A stretch of 64,000 bases of DNA from CAIOHW01 sp964432565 (GCA_964432565.1 CAYSOA010000001.1:124001-188000), one strand, 5' to 3'; shown: positions 1 through 8,791, counted from the stretch's first letter. Program-made: numbers and translations. The notes: generated by a model from the letters alone, not told the origin.

Positions 1-84
1 CAGCTCTCGAAGGCGGACGCGGTCGAAGCATCGACCATGCCCGATGAGCTCTCGAAAATGCTCATGAACGTACAGGCCCAGTAG
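1..84 (+). CDS. C-terminal tail of a truncated gene, probably pilT
   Basis: An open frame runs from the window edge to TAG at 82-84 and encodes 27 residues ending ELSKMLMNVQAQ. It lies 17 bases upstream of pilC. In Myxococcus-type pil clusters the gene directly before pilC is the retraction ATPase pilT, so that is the likeliest identity; a pilB or gspE-like ATPase is the alternative. The visible tail has no diagnostic motif, so the call rests on position only. Confidence 0.45.
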   Translation, partial: QLSKADAVEASTMPDELSKMLMNVQAQ

Positions 85-101
85 GAGCGACGGAGAGCCA
101 A

Positions 102-1346
102 ATGGCGGATTTCGAATACCAGGGCGTCGATCGAAGCGGCAAGCGGGTGAGCGGGACGGTGACCGCCAACTCCGACGGCGAGCTTCGCATGCAGCTGCGC
201 TCTCAGGGGGTTCGGCCCACGCGAATCGTCAAAAAGGGGGGGAACCAGACCTCGGTGACGATCAGCCGGGTGTTCGGCTCGGCCAACGCCAGTCCCAAAA
301 GTCTGGCGCTCAACCTCAAACAGCGCATTTTGATCACTCGACAGCTTCAGGTGATGATCAGCTCGGGTATTCCCCTCGTTCAGGGGCTTGAGATTCTGGC
401 AGATCAGAGCGCTGATCCGCAGGTTCGTAGCATGCTGAGCGAGTTGCGAGACAAGGTCAGTCAGGGCTCTTTTTTCTGGGAAGCGCTCAGCGCCTATCCG
501 CGCACGTTTTCGAAGATCTACATCGCACTGGTGCGTGCCGGAGAGAGTTCGGGATCGCTGGATATCGTACTCAAGCGTCTGACTCGTTACCTCGAAGATG
601 CCGATCGGCTGAGGAAGCTGGTCGTAGGAGCTCTGACCTATCCTGCGGTGGTGGGGGTCGTTGGGCTCGGGGTGCTCGTGCTCATGCTCGTCCTGGTGAT
701 TCCCAAGTTTGAGGAGATGCTGAGTGCCAACAACACCGAACTTCCGCTTCCCACCCAGATGGTGATCGGAGCTTCGCACTTTGTTTCCGACAACTTCCTC
801 CCGCTCTTGATCGGATCCGGAATGGCGGTTTTCGCGCTCATTCGATTTTTTCAGACCCACGAGGGAAAGGCCGTCCTGGATCGAACCTTGTTTACGCTGC
901 CGATTTTCGGGAGCCTGATCCAGAAGGCGGCCGTGGCGGCCTTTTCAAGAACGATGCAGACGCTGCTTAATGCGGGCGTCAACCTGATTGACGCCGTCGA
1001 CATCGCCCGGACGACCGTAGACAACGTCGTCATCGCAGAGGCCATCGGACGAATCCGGGGTGAAGTCGAGATGGGGAAGTCACTCGCCGCCGTGGTTTCG
1101 TCGATCACGGTCTTTCCGAAGATGGCTGCCCAGATGATTCATGTGGGTGAGTCGACTGGAAATCTCGACAAGATGCTCGAAAAAGTGGCCGACTTTTACG
1201 AGGCCGAGGTCGAGTCGGCTGTTTCTGCGGCGGGAAAGCTGGTAGAACCTCTGATTCTCGTGGTTTTGGGGGGTGCCGTGGCCGGAATGCTGGTCGCGAT
1301 GTACCTGCCCATGTTCAAGCTGGCCGGTTCGGGCGGAGGTTTTTGA
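102..1346 (+). CDS. pilC: Type IV pilus inner-membrane platform protein PilC (GspF family)
   Basis: This 414-residue protein has the usual length and layout of PilC/GspF: a short cytoplasmic N-terminus and two T2SF domains (about residues 75-200 and 275-400), each followed by hydrophobic segments. Typical family signatures are visible, such as QLQVMISSGIPLVQGLEIL in the first domain and the related SRTMQTLLNAGVNLIDAVDI in the second. PilC is the rotary platform in the inner membrane on which the PilB and PilT ATPases drive pilus extension and retraction. The ATG has a GGAG about 12 bases upstream. It follows the presumed pilT tail and its TGA overlaps the next gene by one base (TGATG), so they are probably co-transcribed. 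Confidence 0.95.
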   Translation: MADFEYQGVDRSGKRVSGTVTANSDGELRMQLRSQGVRPTRIVKKGGNQTSVTISRVFGSANASPKSLALNLKQRILITRQLQVMISSGIPLVQGLEILADQSADPQVRSMLSELRDKVSQGSFFWEALSAYPRTFSKIYIALVRAGESSGSLDIVLKRLTRYLEDADRLRKLVVGALTYPAVVGVVGLGVLVLMLVLVIPKFEEMLSANNTELPLPTQMVIGASHFVSDNFLPLLIGSGMAVFALIRFFQTHEGKAVLDRTLFTLPIFGSLIQKAAVAAFSRTMQTLLNAGVNLIDAVDIARTTVDNVVIAEAIGRIRGEVEMGKSLAAVVSSITVFPKMAAQMIHVGESTGNLDKMLEKVADFYEAEVESAVSAAGKLVEPLILVVLGGAVAGMLVAMYLPMFKLAGSGGGF

Positions 1347-2311
1347 TGAAGATTCTTGGAAAAAGCAGGCAGGTCGAACAGCTCAGGAAGCTCATCGCCC
1401 GGGTCGCGCCGACTCGCTCGAGCGTGCTGATCATTGGCGAGAGCGGAACCGGCAAGGAGCTTGTCGCCCGCGCCCTTCATGATCAGAGCGAGCTGAAGTC
1501 GCGGCCCTTCGTCCCGGTCAACTGCGGAGCCATTCCCGAGACACTGATCGAGAGCGAGCTCTTCGGACACAAGCGGGGCAGCTTTACCGGGGCCGTGGCA
1601 GACAAGCCCGGTCTTTTTGAGGCCGCTCACGGGGGCACCCTTTTTTTGGATGAGGTGGGTGAGATTCCGCTTTCGATGCAGGTCAAGCTGCTTCGCGCCC
1701 TTCAGGAGAAGGTCATTCGCAGGGTGGGAAGTAATGAAGACATCAAGGTCGATGTGCGCATCATCGCCGCGACGAACCGAAATCTCGAGACGGCCGTCAA
1801 ACAGGGAACCTTTCGAGAAGACCTCTACTATCGCCTGAACGTCATTCTTCTTGAAACGCCTCCACTTCGTGATCGCAAGGGCGATGTCTCGCTGCTTGCC
1901 GAAGCGTTTCTCTCGAAGTTTACTCAAAAGTTCTCCAAGCCTCTCGACGGTTTCGAGCCCGAGGCGCTGACGGCACTCGAGGCGCATTCGTGGCCGGGTA
2001 ATGTGCGCGAGCTTGAGAACGTGATCGAGCGGGCAGTGGCGCTCGAAGGAGGCTCGAAGGTCAGTCCCGCTTCGCTGGAGGGGGTTCTGGGAGGAGGGGC
2101 CGGCTCGCTCAAGTCGGATCGTTCGTTCCCGGCCGTCGACTTTCCGGACTTTGGGCGTGGCCCCGTTTCACTCGAGGGCTTTCTGGGGCGAGTCGAGCGC
2201 GAAATCATCCAGAGGGCCCTGGGCCACGCGAATGGCAGCGAGGAGCAGGCCGCTCGGCTCTTGCAGACGACGCGCGCCCGAATCGCAGCCTCGGCTCTCA
2301 AGTCCCGCTAG
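1346..2311 (+). CDS. Sigma-54 AAA+ activator lacking a receiver domain (PilR position)
   Basis: The 321-residue protein starts directly with the AAA+ central domain: Walker A GESGTGKELVA, the sigma-54 contact loop as GSFTGA instead of the usual GAFTGA, Walker B GGTLFLDE and the WPGNVRELENV segment. The C-terminus (EREIIQRALGHANGS onward) is a Fis-type helix-turn-helix. No N-terminal receiver or GAF domain exists, so unlike canonical PilR it cannot be switched by phosphorylation in cis; it resembles PspF in architecture. It lies between pilC and pilA, where PilS/PilR sit in Myxococcus, so pilin transcription is a plausible target. ATG 1346 (GGAGG upstream) is preferred to the adjacent TTG at 1343. 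Its stop overlaps the next, opposite-strand gene by four bases. Confidence 0.88.
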   Translation: MKILGKSRQVEQLRKLIARVAPTRSSVLIIGESGTGKELVARALHDQSELKSRPFVPVNCGAIPETLIESELFGHKRGSFTGAVADKPGLFEAAHGGTLFLDEVGEIPLSMQVKLLRALQEKVIRRVGSNEDIKVDVRIIAATNRNLETAVKQGTFREDLYYRLNVILLETPPLRDRKGDVSLLAEAFLSKFTQKFSKPLDGFEPEALTALEAHSWPGNVRELENVIERAVALEGGSKVSPASLEGVLGGGAGSLKSDRSFPAVDFPDFGRGPVSLEGFLGRVEREIIQRALGHANGSEEQAARLLQTTRARIAASALKSR

Positions 2312-3264
2312 TCGAGGTAGAGGCGTCCGAGTCGTCCCAACGGCGTGCTGGTTTTCACTCGTCCGAGTGATTCGTCCCACGAAAGCGTGCCTCCTTCAGG
2401 ATCAGACCGTATTCCTCGTGATTCGAGAAAGCTCGCCCACGCCCTTTGGCTTTCGCCGGGGCGACTTGAGCGCTGGCGCTGAAAAGCGCTCTCCAAATCG
2501 AACAGATATCGGGCAAGGCGCACCTCGCGTTGCCGCTCCTCGAGCGCCTGCCCAATGGCGGGGTCGTTCTTTCTTCGAAGCAGGCTGTCGAGTGTCCGTT
2601 CAGCGACTTCGATTCGCCCTTCGCGGGTGGCAAGGCGCTGCGACAGGGCTCCAAGAAACGACAGGGCTCCCGGAAGACGCGAAGCGGCCTCGAAGGCGCT
2701 TTGTGCCACCTCAAAGTTCTGAAGCTCGAACAAGGCGTTGTACCCTCGCATCATCTCGAGCTGCCAGGCGTGGCTCCAATAGCGCTCTTGAAAACCCGCT
2801 TCCGGAAACTCGTGGCTTCGAAGCAGCTCATGGGCCCGCTCCAGCAGGAGGGCTGCCCCTTCGCCGTCACGCCGAACGATGGACAGCAGGCTCGCCGAGA
2901 TCCAGTACAGCTCAAACTGAAACGGATCGAGCCGGGTGGCGAGATCCATGAGATAAAAAAGCGGGGCCCGTTCGCCCGGCAGAACCGGATCGTAGGCGGG
3001 ATCGCTCAGCCCCCGAATCACCAGGGCATCCACAAGGGCGGGAGCGTGCCCGAAGCTCAAAAAGCGGGCGGCTTCGACACTGAGCGACTGCCTGATCTGT
3101 TCGGGAGGCTGCACCATCGGGGGATCGAGTGAGTGCAGTACCGTATTCAGCCAGGTCGCCAGAAGCAGGACGGAAATCGCGCCGACCCCCAGGAACATCG
3201 AACGAGTGATGCCGCAGAGAGTGTCGATTTTTTTGACAGTCGGGGCTTCGGACGGACTGGCCAT
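2308..3264 (-). CDS. TPR-like membrane-anchored protein of unknown function
   Basis: This 318-residue protein has a short cytoplasmic N-terminus, one transmembrane helix at about residues 24-44 (FLGVGAISVLLLATW) and a helical periplasmic remainder with TPR-like alternation (for example YWISASLLSIVRRDGEGAAL and YNALFELQNFEVAQSAFEAA). It is encoded opposite to the pil genes, between the sigma-54 activator and pilA, and shares the four bases CTAG with the activator stop. I do not recognise a named family. TPR proteins commonly assist secretin or pilus assembly (Tgl/PilF/PilW), but this one is an inner-membrane-anchored type without a lipobox, so a pilus role is only suggested by position. Confidence 0.7.
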   Translation of the reverse strand: MASPSEAPTVKKIDTLCGITRSMFLGVGAISVLLLATWLNTVLHSLDPPMVQPPEQIRQSLSVEAARFLSFGHAPALVDALVIRGLSDPAYDPVLPGERAPLFYLMDLATRLDPFQFELYWISASLLSIVRRDGEGAALLLERAHELLRSHEFPEAGFQERYWSHAWQLEMMRGYNALFELQNFEVAQSAFEAASRLPGALSFLGALSQRLATREGRIEVAERTLDSLLRRKNDPAIGQALEERQREVRLARYLFDLESAFQRQRSSRPGESQRAWASFLESRGIRSDPEGGTLSWDESLGRVKTSTPLGRLGRLYLD

Positions 3265-3288
3265 CTTTAGATTAGGGCCAAGATGGGA

Positions 3289-3316
3289 TTGTTTTTCAAG
3301 CGTGGGCGCTTACACT
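3289..3316 (+). promoter_or_regulatory. Weak candidate sigma-70 promoter for pilA
   Basis: TTGTTT (3289-3294) and TACACT (3311-3316) are separated by 16 bases and lie about 36 bases before the pilA start. Both hexamers are imperfect. No convincing sigma-54 element (GG-N10-GC with TGGC/TTGC context) was seen in this intergenic stretch, despite the neighbouring sigma-54 activator. Confidence 0.28.
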
Positions 3317-3351
3317 ACTAGAAGGTCCTCAAATTCGCTTCGGGAGCACGT

Positions 3352-3972
3352 ATGAAGAGCGTTTCGCGCATGAGCACGGTTTCGGGTTTCAGCTTGGTCG
3401 AACTGATGGTGGTGGTGGGCATCATCGGGGTCTTGGCGACGATTGCCATTCCGCAGTACTCGAAGTTCACGGCGCGCGCCAAGCAGTCTGAAGCCAAGGT
3501 TCAGCTGGGAGCCATCTATACCGTCGAAAAGGCGTTCTTTGTGGAGGGCGGCGAATACTCCAGCTGCCTGAGTGGCATCGGCTACGGAGTCGAGGGAAAT
3601 AAGCGGCGCTACAAGGTGGGCTTCAGTTCTAATGAGAACGATTCGGTCTCCGGTTTGACCTGTGGCAATCCCGCGACTAGTGGGGCTGCGGTCAACGCCT
3701 TGACTCCTGGAGTGCACTATTTTCCTGCTGCGATTGGGCGGGGGGACGTTACGAGTCTGAACGCCTTCGATGATCCCGCTCCTGCTTCGGCGGCTGAGCT
3801 GGACGAATACAAGGTGGTTCCGGCAACGGCGGGAACTGGTGGAACTGGTGGAACCGCCCCTCAGGTGGCTCGATTTCGTGCGGGAGCCCACGGAGACCTT
3901 GGCGCGCTCAGTCTCGACAAGTGGACCATTGATGAGAATCAGGATTTGAAGAACCCTGTCTCCGGCATCTAA
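3352..3972 (+). CDS. pilA: Type IV major pilin precursor PilA
   Basis: The 206-residue prepilin has a 12-residue leader ending in Gly before the mature N-terminus FSLVELMVVVGIIGVLATIA, with the conserved Glu5. This is the class III signal cleaved and N-methylated by the PilD peptidase. The hydrophobic alpha1 helix is followed by a globular head containing a Cys pair (SSCLSGIG and GLTCGNP) and a Gly/Thr-rich loop (TAGTGGTGGTA). Start ATG 3352 has GGGAG upstream. Position between pilC/regulator and the PilH/PilI-like genes matches the major pilin. The length is on the long side for type IVa pilins and similar to the Myxococcus pilin. Confidence 0.95.
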   Translation: MKSVSRMSTVSGFSLVELMVVVGIIGVLATIAIPQYSKFTARAKQSEAKVQLGAIYTVEKAFFVEGGEYSSCLSGIGYGVEGNKRRYKVGFSSNENDSVSGLTCGNPATSGAAVNALTPGVHYFPAAIGRGDVTSLNAFDDPAPASAAELDEYKVVPATAGTGGTGGTAPQVARFRAGAHGDLGALSLDKWTIDENQDLKNPVSGI

Positions 3973-4016
3973 GCGCTTTTCTTGCTGTGCCCTTGATCCT
4001 GTGAAAAGGTCGGGGG

Positions 4017-6194
4017 ATGCAGCGTTTCAAAGAGAGCCTACTCAACGTTCTTGCGGGGGCCGTTCCCTGCATCCTTCTCTACCTTTTGGCGTACGACCGA
4101 TTTTCTGCAGCGATCGGGGTCGGTGATCCCGATCGTTTTTTTCATCTGGCGCTGGCTCGTGAGACGGTCGAGGCCGGGCGCTGGTTTCTGAAGCAGATTC
4201 CCCAGGTCACGGGTCTGGGCTGGGATGGGGTTTTTCCCGACAAGGAGTTTCTGTTTCACTTCGTCAATCGCTGGCTCTATGCCGTGGGGGGCGAAGCCGG
4301 GGTGCTCAAGATCATTCCGGTGGCCACTTCGGCCATCCTGCTGCTGCTCTCGCTGCTGGCTCAACGCTTCGTCAAACCGGCGCTGGCGGCACTGATCATC
4401 ACGCTCTTCGTGATTCTCGATCCCTGGCTGGTCGTGCGCCTCAGCATGCTCCGGCCACACCTGCTGGCGATTCTGTTTTTCTCGGCCATCCTCTACGGCA
4501 TCCTCAGGCGCTCGGCGCCCATGGTTTTCGCCTTCGGGGTGCTCTATTCGTGGAGCTACCACAGCTTTTACGTGCCCCTGATCGTGCTGGGCATCTTCTA
4601 CGCCTCGGATCTCAACTGGCGCTCGCCCCGACTGCGGCTTCTTGCGTGGGGAACGCTGGGAGTGCTGACCGGCCTGATCGTCCATCCGCATTTTCCGTGG
4701 AATGTGGGAATGAGCCTGCGGCACGCCATCATCGCCCTCTTCGAAGCCAACAAGGCCAAGCTCGACTTCGGAGTGGAGCTCTTTCCGTGGTCCACCGAGC
4801 GATTTTTGCGCCTTCATCTGCCCTACTTTTACGTCGTCGTGGCAAGCCCCTTTCTGATGCTTCTCGGAACCGACAAGCCTCGCGAGTTTCTGCGCAAGTC
4901 GGAATACAGCTGGCTCTGGCTCTCGGCGCTCGTGTTTCTGACTCTGGCCGCCCAGAACCCCCGGGCGCTGGAGTACGCCATTCCGATCGGCGTCGTCTTG
5001 ATGGCCTTCGTGGTCAAGTCGTTCGGTCAAAGTCCGCGCCGCACCCAGATTTTTCTTGTGGGTCTTGCGCTGGCTTCGATTCCTCGGGTGATGCAGATTT
5101 CTGCCGCCTACGGTGAACGCGTCGAGATGAAGACGCGCTCGGCGGGGATCGGCAAGCTCATTGATAACCTGAAGGCGCTTCCTGCGACCGAGGCTTCTTC
5201 GGGAGAGGTGCCGATCGAGCGCACCCATGTCTTCAACGTCGAGTGGGATCAGACACCCTACGTCTATTACGCCCGGCCCGATTTTCAGTTCATGGACATC
5301 TTGGATCCGTCGTTTTTGGAGTCGCGCGACCCGAGGTTGCACCGCGTGCGCTGGACGCTTCGCCAGGGTGAGGTGCCGGATGTCTGGGGCGTGATTCAGT
5401 CGGTCACGCGCTCGCGCTATGTGCTGTCGCGCTATCCGAGCTTGAATCGCCAGTTGGCCGCTGATCTTCACTTCAAACGAATTTTTCCCGCCTTGGGGGA
5501 GCCCACTGAGGGAAAAGAAAACCTCTATGAGCTCGTTTCGGAGAGAGATTCTCATTTCGTTCTCGACTGGAGCGGGCAGGCGCTTCTGGTTTCAGGAGAA
5601 GGGGCGGAAGCCGATCGGCTGTCGCCCGGCTCCGGCAGGCGCGGTGCCGACCGGCCTCTGGTTACCTGGCACGAGCACCGCGAGCGCGAGGCCGAGGGCA
5701 TCGAGATGCCGCGGGTGAAGTCGGCCTATCTCGACCTGCGCTACGGTCGAACGATCGAAGCTCTGGGACTCAAGGAGGCCAAGGAGCTCTCGGGCGGTGG
5801 TGTCAGTTGCGTACTGGTACGGCCCTCAGACGAAGAGCGTCGCCGTCAGGTGGGGCGCGAGATTCTGGCTCTGGGTGGGGGCCGCAGCCTTCGGGTCTGG
5901 ATCAACGGCCGCAAGTTTTTCCGCTCAGTTGCCGCGCGCGACAGCGTTTCGCTCGTCGACGCGCTCGTGCAGCTGGATCGGCCGCTTCGTCAGTCGGATG
6001 TCGTCGAGATCGTCGTGTGTTCGAAGGACTCCGCTCCGACCCTGGGGCTGGCGCTCTCGTTCTGGACCCGAAAGGAGCTGGATGAGCGCTGTGCCGAGCG
6101 GGGCTGGCGATCGGCCGAGGCGCTTGCCGATTCGAAATCGTGGCCTCGTCGCGGCGATTTTCGCGAGACCTGCATGGGCACGATCATTCGCTAA
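4017..6194 (+). CDS. Large polytopic membrane protein, GT-C glycosyltransferase-like
   Basis: The 725-residue protein has roughly nine to eleven hydrophobic helices in the first half (residues about 10-360) and a soluble C-terminal half of about 350 residues. The first extracytoplasmic loop carries DPDRFFHLALARETVEAG, an acidic-plus-His loop of the type found in GT-C transferases (STT3/PglB, PMT and ArnT relatives). GT-C enzymes use polyprenyl-linked sugar donors on the periplasmic side. It starts 44 bases after pilA behind GGGGG, so it may be co-expressed and could glycosylate the pilin or another surface polymer; this is inference. No family can be named with certainty. Its stop overlaps that of the opposite-strand ABC gene by four bases. 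Confidence 0.65.
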   Translation: MQRFKESLLNVLAGAVPCILLYLLAYDRFSAAIGVGDPDRFFHLALARETVEAGRWFLKQIPQVTGLGWDGVFPDKEFLFHFVNRWLYAVGGEAGVLKIIPVATSAILLLLSLLAQRFVKPALAALIITLFVILDPWLVVRLSMLRPHLLAILFFSAILYGILRRSAPMVFAFGVLYSWSYHSFYVPLIVLGIFYASDLNWRSPRLRLLAWGTLGVLTGLIVHPHFPWNVGMSLRHAIIALFEANKAKLDFGVELFPWSTERFLRLHLPYFYVVVASPFLMLLGTDKPREFLRKSEYSWLWLSALVFLTLAAQNPRALEYAIPIGVVLMAFVVKSFGQSPRRTQIFLVGLALASIPRVMQISAAYGERVEMKTRSAGIGKLIDNLKALPATEASSGEVPIERTHVFNVEWDQTPYVYYARPDFQFMDILDPSFLESRDPRLHRVRWTLRQGEVPDVWGVIQSVTRSRYVLSRYPSLNRQLAADLHFKRIFPALGEPTEGKENLYELVSERDSHFVLDWSGQALLVSGEGAEADRLSPGSGRRGADRPLVTWHEHREREAEGIEMPRVKSAYLDLRYGRTIEALGLKEAKELSGGGVSCVLVRPSDEERRRQVGREILALGGGRSLRVWINGRKFFRSVAARDSVSLVDALVQLDRPLRQSDVVEIVVCSKDSAPTLGLALSFWTRKELDERCAERGWRSAEALADSKSWPRRGDFRETCMGTIIR

Positions 6195-7093
6195 AAGTGT
6201 TTCTGAAACCACTCTTCAAGAGAGGCGTGTCGGGGCTGGGCCGAAAGAATCCGGGCTCCGGCGGCGATCAGCTCCGAAAGGCGGACATTCAGTTCCGACT
6301 GAAGCACTTCGATCCTGCGGGTGCCGTCTGCCTCGAGCGGGGCGCTTCTCGCCCACTCGAGAGCGCCCAGTGGTCGGGCGTCGGCCTGAAAGCGCAGCTC
6401 GACGCTTGCCGTTTGCTGCGAGAGGAGCTCAGAAAGAGGCCCTGAGCGCAAAATTTTGCCCTGACGAATCACCACCATGCGGTCGCAGATCGATTCGAGG
6501 TCGGGGATGATGTGCGAGCTGAAGAAAACTGTTCGGCCTTCACGCCCCAGTTCCTGGATGATCTGGCGCATCTCGGCGCGTCCGATCGGATCGAGGCCGC
6601 TCATGGGCTCATCGAGAATCAAGAACTCAGGTTCGTGAATCAGGGCCTGCGCAATGCCGATGCGCTGAAGCATGCCCTTCGAGTAGGTGGCCAGCGTTCG
6701 GTCGGCGGCAGGAGTCAGTCCGACGCGCTCGAGCAGTCGAGGGGTGCGTTCGCTGATTGTTCCGCGCGAGAGTCCCGAAAGACTTCCAAAGTAGCTCAGC
6801 ACCTCGCGACCCGTCAGATGCTCATGAAAGTAGGGGCGCTCGGGAAGGTAGCCGATTCTGGCTCGTGCCGCGCGCTCGCGCGTTTCGATTCCCTTCCAGC
6901 GCACCACGCCCGACTTTGGCCGGCGAATCCCCGTGATTAGATGAATCAGGGTCGTCTTTCCGGCGCCGTTCGGACCCAGGAATCCGGTGATCGATCCTTC
7001 GGCAACATCGAGTGACACGTCGTGAAGAATCGTCGCCGGCTTGAGCCAGAAGCCGGAACGAAAAGACTGGATGACGTTGCGAACTTCGAGCAT
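6191..7093 (-). CDS. ABC transporter ATP-binding protein (PilH-like)
   Basis: A 300-residue ATPase of the CcmA/NatA/DrrA group. Visible motifs are Walker A GPNGAGKTT, signature YSKGMLQR, Walker B FLILDEPMSGLDP and the H-loop SSHIIPDLE; a C-terminal region of about 80 residues follows the nucleotide-binding domain. Start ATG 7093 (MLEVRNVIQSF) is chosen because GAGGACC lies just upstream and the longer reading would run into the promoter region and first codons of the divergent permease. In M. xanthus the pil locus encodes an ABC ATPase (PilH) and permease (PilI) between pilA and pilD; this pair holds the same place, but here the ATPase gene is inverted relative to the permease. Confidence 0.9.
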   Translation of the reverse strand: MLEVRNVIQSFRSGFWLKPATILHDVSLDVAEGSITGFLGPNGAGKTTLIHLITGIRRPKSGVVRWKGIETRERAARARIGYLPERPYFHEHLTGREVLSYFGSLSGLSRGTISERTPRLLERVGLTPAADRTLATYSKGMLQRIGIAQALIHEPEFLILDEPMSGLDPIGRAEMRQIIQELGREGRTVFFSSHIIPDLESICDRMVVIRQGKILRSGPLSELLSQQTASVELRFQADARPLGALEWARSAPLEADGTRRIEVLQSELNVRLSELIAAGARILSAQPRHASLEEWFQKHF

Positions 7094-7188
7094 GGCAGGT
7101 CCTCGCTCGTAGTGTAGCTCCAACTCGCTGGACTGAAAAAGGGGATTGCTGCCGGAGCATTGCCACGACAAAATCGAGGCACGACACC

Positions 7189-7974
7189 ATGAGGCCCATC
7201 CTTCGAACCACCACCGCCATCGCACGCGTCACCTTCACCGAGCTGCTTCGAGACAGAGTGCTCTATGGCGCGCTGGTCATCTGCGGCCTGCTCCTGGTGC
7301 TGGGGGCGCTGGTCTCGGGCTTGAGCTTTGTTCGGCCCGAAAGAATCCTGCTCGACTACGGGATCCTCGCGCTTGCCGTCAGCAGTGCCTTCCTCGGGGT
7401 TCTCGGAGGAGCGGTGGTTCTGGCGAGGGAGTTTGATCGACGAACCGTCTTCATCGCGCTGGCCCGCCCGATTTCGCGGCTGGAGTTTCTCGTGGGCAAG
7501 TACCTCGGCCTGGCCTCCGTGCTGCTTCTGAATTCGCTGTTCGTGTCGGTGGGATTTCTGGTGATGCTCTGGATGCTGTCCTCCGACTGGACCCTGATGG
7601 GTCCGACGCTTTTTCAGGCGCTCGCGCTAGTGTCGGTGCAGGGGCTGGTCCTTGCGGCTTTTTCGCTGTTCTTCTCGTCCTTCTCGACGCCTTCGCTGTC
7701 GATCATCATGGCTCTCGGGCTTTATCTGGTGGGCGTCAACGTCTCGCAGGTTCGCCTCCTGCTCGCCTCTCAGGAGGCAGGAGCGCTTCGGTCCGTGCTG
7801 GAGGCGCTGGTCAGCGTGCTTCCGAATTTTGAGCATTTCAATCTCGGCTTCAAGGTCAGCTATGGACTTCAGGTCCCGGCAAGCTTTGTTGCCACGTCGC
7901 TGCTCTATGCCGCCGTCTGGACCACGCTGCTCCTCGGGGTGTCAGGCTGGCTGCTCGAGCGAAAGGAAGCCTGA
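7189..7974 (+). CDS. ABC-2 type permease (PilI-like)
   Basis: The 261-residue integral membrane protein has six predicted helices and the ABC-2 feature of a cytoplasmic loop after the second helix (LAREFDRRTVFIALARPISR), typical of the NosY/GldF/PilI group. It is transcribed divergently from the ATPase gene, separated by 95 bases, and probably forms the transporter with it. The stop codon overlaps the ATG of pilD by one base, tying it to pilus biogenesis. The substrate is unknown; in M. xanthus, loss of the PilG/H/I system impairs pilus assembly. Confidence 0.88.
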   Translation: MRPILRTTTAIARVTFTELLRDRVLYGALVICGLLLVLGALVSGLSFVRPERILLDYGILALAVSSAFLGVLGGAVVLAREFDRRTVFIALARPISRLEFLVGKYLGLASVLLLNSLFVSVGFLVMLWMLSSDWTLMGPTLFQALALVSVQGLVLAAFSLFFSSFSTPSLSIIMALGLYLVGVNVSQVRLLLASQEAGALRSVLEALVSVLPNFEHFNLGFKVSYGLQVPASFVATSLLYAAVWTTLLLGVSGWLLERKEA

Positions 7975-8789
7975 TGTTCTGGACACCCGTGGATCTTTCG
8001 TTGGTTCCCGAGGCCTGGTGGAAGGTGATGGTGGGGATCCTGGGGCTTCTGGTCGGAAGCTTCCTGAATGTCGTCATTGCCCGTCTGCCGCATGGCGAGT
8101 CGGTGGTGCGGCCCCGAAGTCGGTGCCCTTCCTGCAAAAGTGCCATCGCCTGGTACGACAATGTTCCGGTGCTGAGCTATCTCGTGCTTCGCGGGCGCTG
8201 CCGCGGCTGTTCGCAAAAAATCTCGTTGCGATATCCTGTGGTCGAGCTTCTCTGTGCCGCGCTCTTTCTGGCGGTCTACTCGAAGTTTCCGGCAAGCTGG
8301 CTGCTGGTCGCAAGAGAGTGGCCATTCGTCGCCATCCTTCTGGCCATCACGTTCATTGATCTCGATCTGCGCATCATTCCCGATGAGCTCAGCCTGGGGG
8401 GACTGGTGCTGGGACTCGCCACTGCGGCCTGGGTGCCGGGGCTGGGCTTCTGGCCTGCTGTGGTCGGGGCCTTTCTGGGTTACGGCGTGTTTTTTCTGAT
8501 GTCGTGGGGCTACTACAAGTGGAAGGGAAAAATCGGCCTGGGCGGTGGAGATGTGAAGCTTCTGGCGATGCTGGGGGCCTTTCTGGGGCCGGTTGCCGTC
8601 TTTCATGTCGTCATGATCAGTTCGCTCGCCGGTAGCGTGGTGGGGTTGAGCTATGCCTTTCTGCTTCAGAGGCGCGGGCAGGCCGACACGATGATGGGCG
8701 TGGCCATTCCGTTCGGGCCCTTTCTGGTGATCGGCGCGCTCTATGTTTATCTGCTGGGCGACGTGCTGGGTCTTCCGCTACAACTTTAG
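7974..8789 (+). CDS. pilD: Prepilin leader peptidase / N-methyltransferase PilD
   Basis: A 271-residue A24-family bifunctional enzyme that cleaves prepilin leaders after Gly and methylates the new N-terminus. The N-terminal methyltransferase domain shows the zinc-binding double CxxC (CPSC and CRGC flanking WYDNVPVLSYLVLRG), and the peptidase part has both catalytic aspartates in FIDLDLRIIPDELS and GGGDVKLLAMLGAFLG. About eight membrane helices are present. Start ATG overlaps the upstream permease stop (TGATG), so translation is coupled. It processes PilA, encoded 4 kb upstream. Confidence 0.96.
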   Translation: MFWTPVDLSLVPEAWWKVMVGILGLLVGSFLNVVIARLPHGESVVRPRSRCPSCKSAIAWYDNVPVLSYLVLRGRCRGCSQKISLRYPVVELLCAALFLAVYSKFPASWLLVAREWPFVAILLAITFIDLDLRIIPDELSLGGLVLGLATAAWVPGLGFWPAVVGAFLGYGVFFLMSWGYYKWKGKIGLGGGDVKLLAMLGAFLGPVAVFHVVMISSLAGSVVGLSYAFLLQRRGQADTMMGVAIPFGPFLVIGALYVYLLGDVLGLPLQL

Positions 8790-8791
8790 CC

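Noticed and set aside
3265..3351. Sigma-54 promoter before pilA
   Set aside because: Several GG doublets occur, but none is followed by GC at ten bases with TGGC and TTGC context, so no site is claimed.
4038..5555. Long antisense reading frame opposite the GT-C-like gene
   Set aside because: Composition is rich in Arg, His, Gln and Glu without domain motifs; it is the codon-bias shadow of the plus-strand gene.
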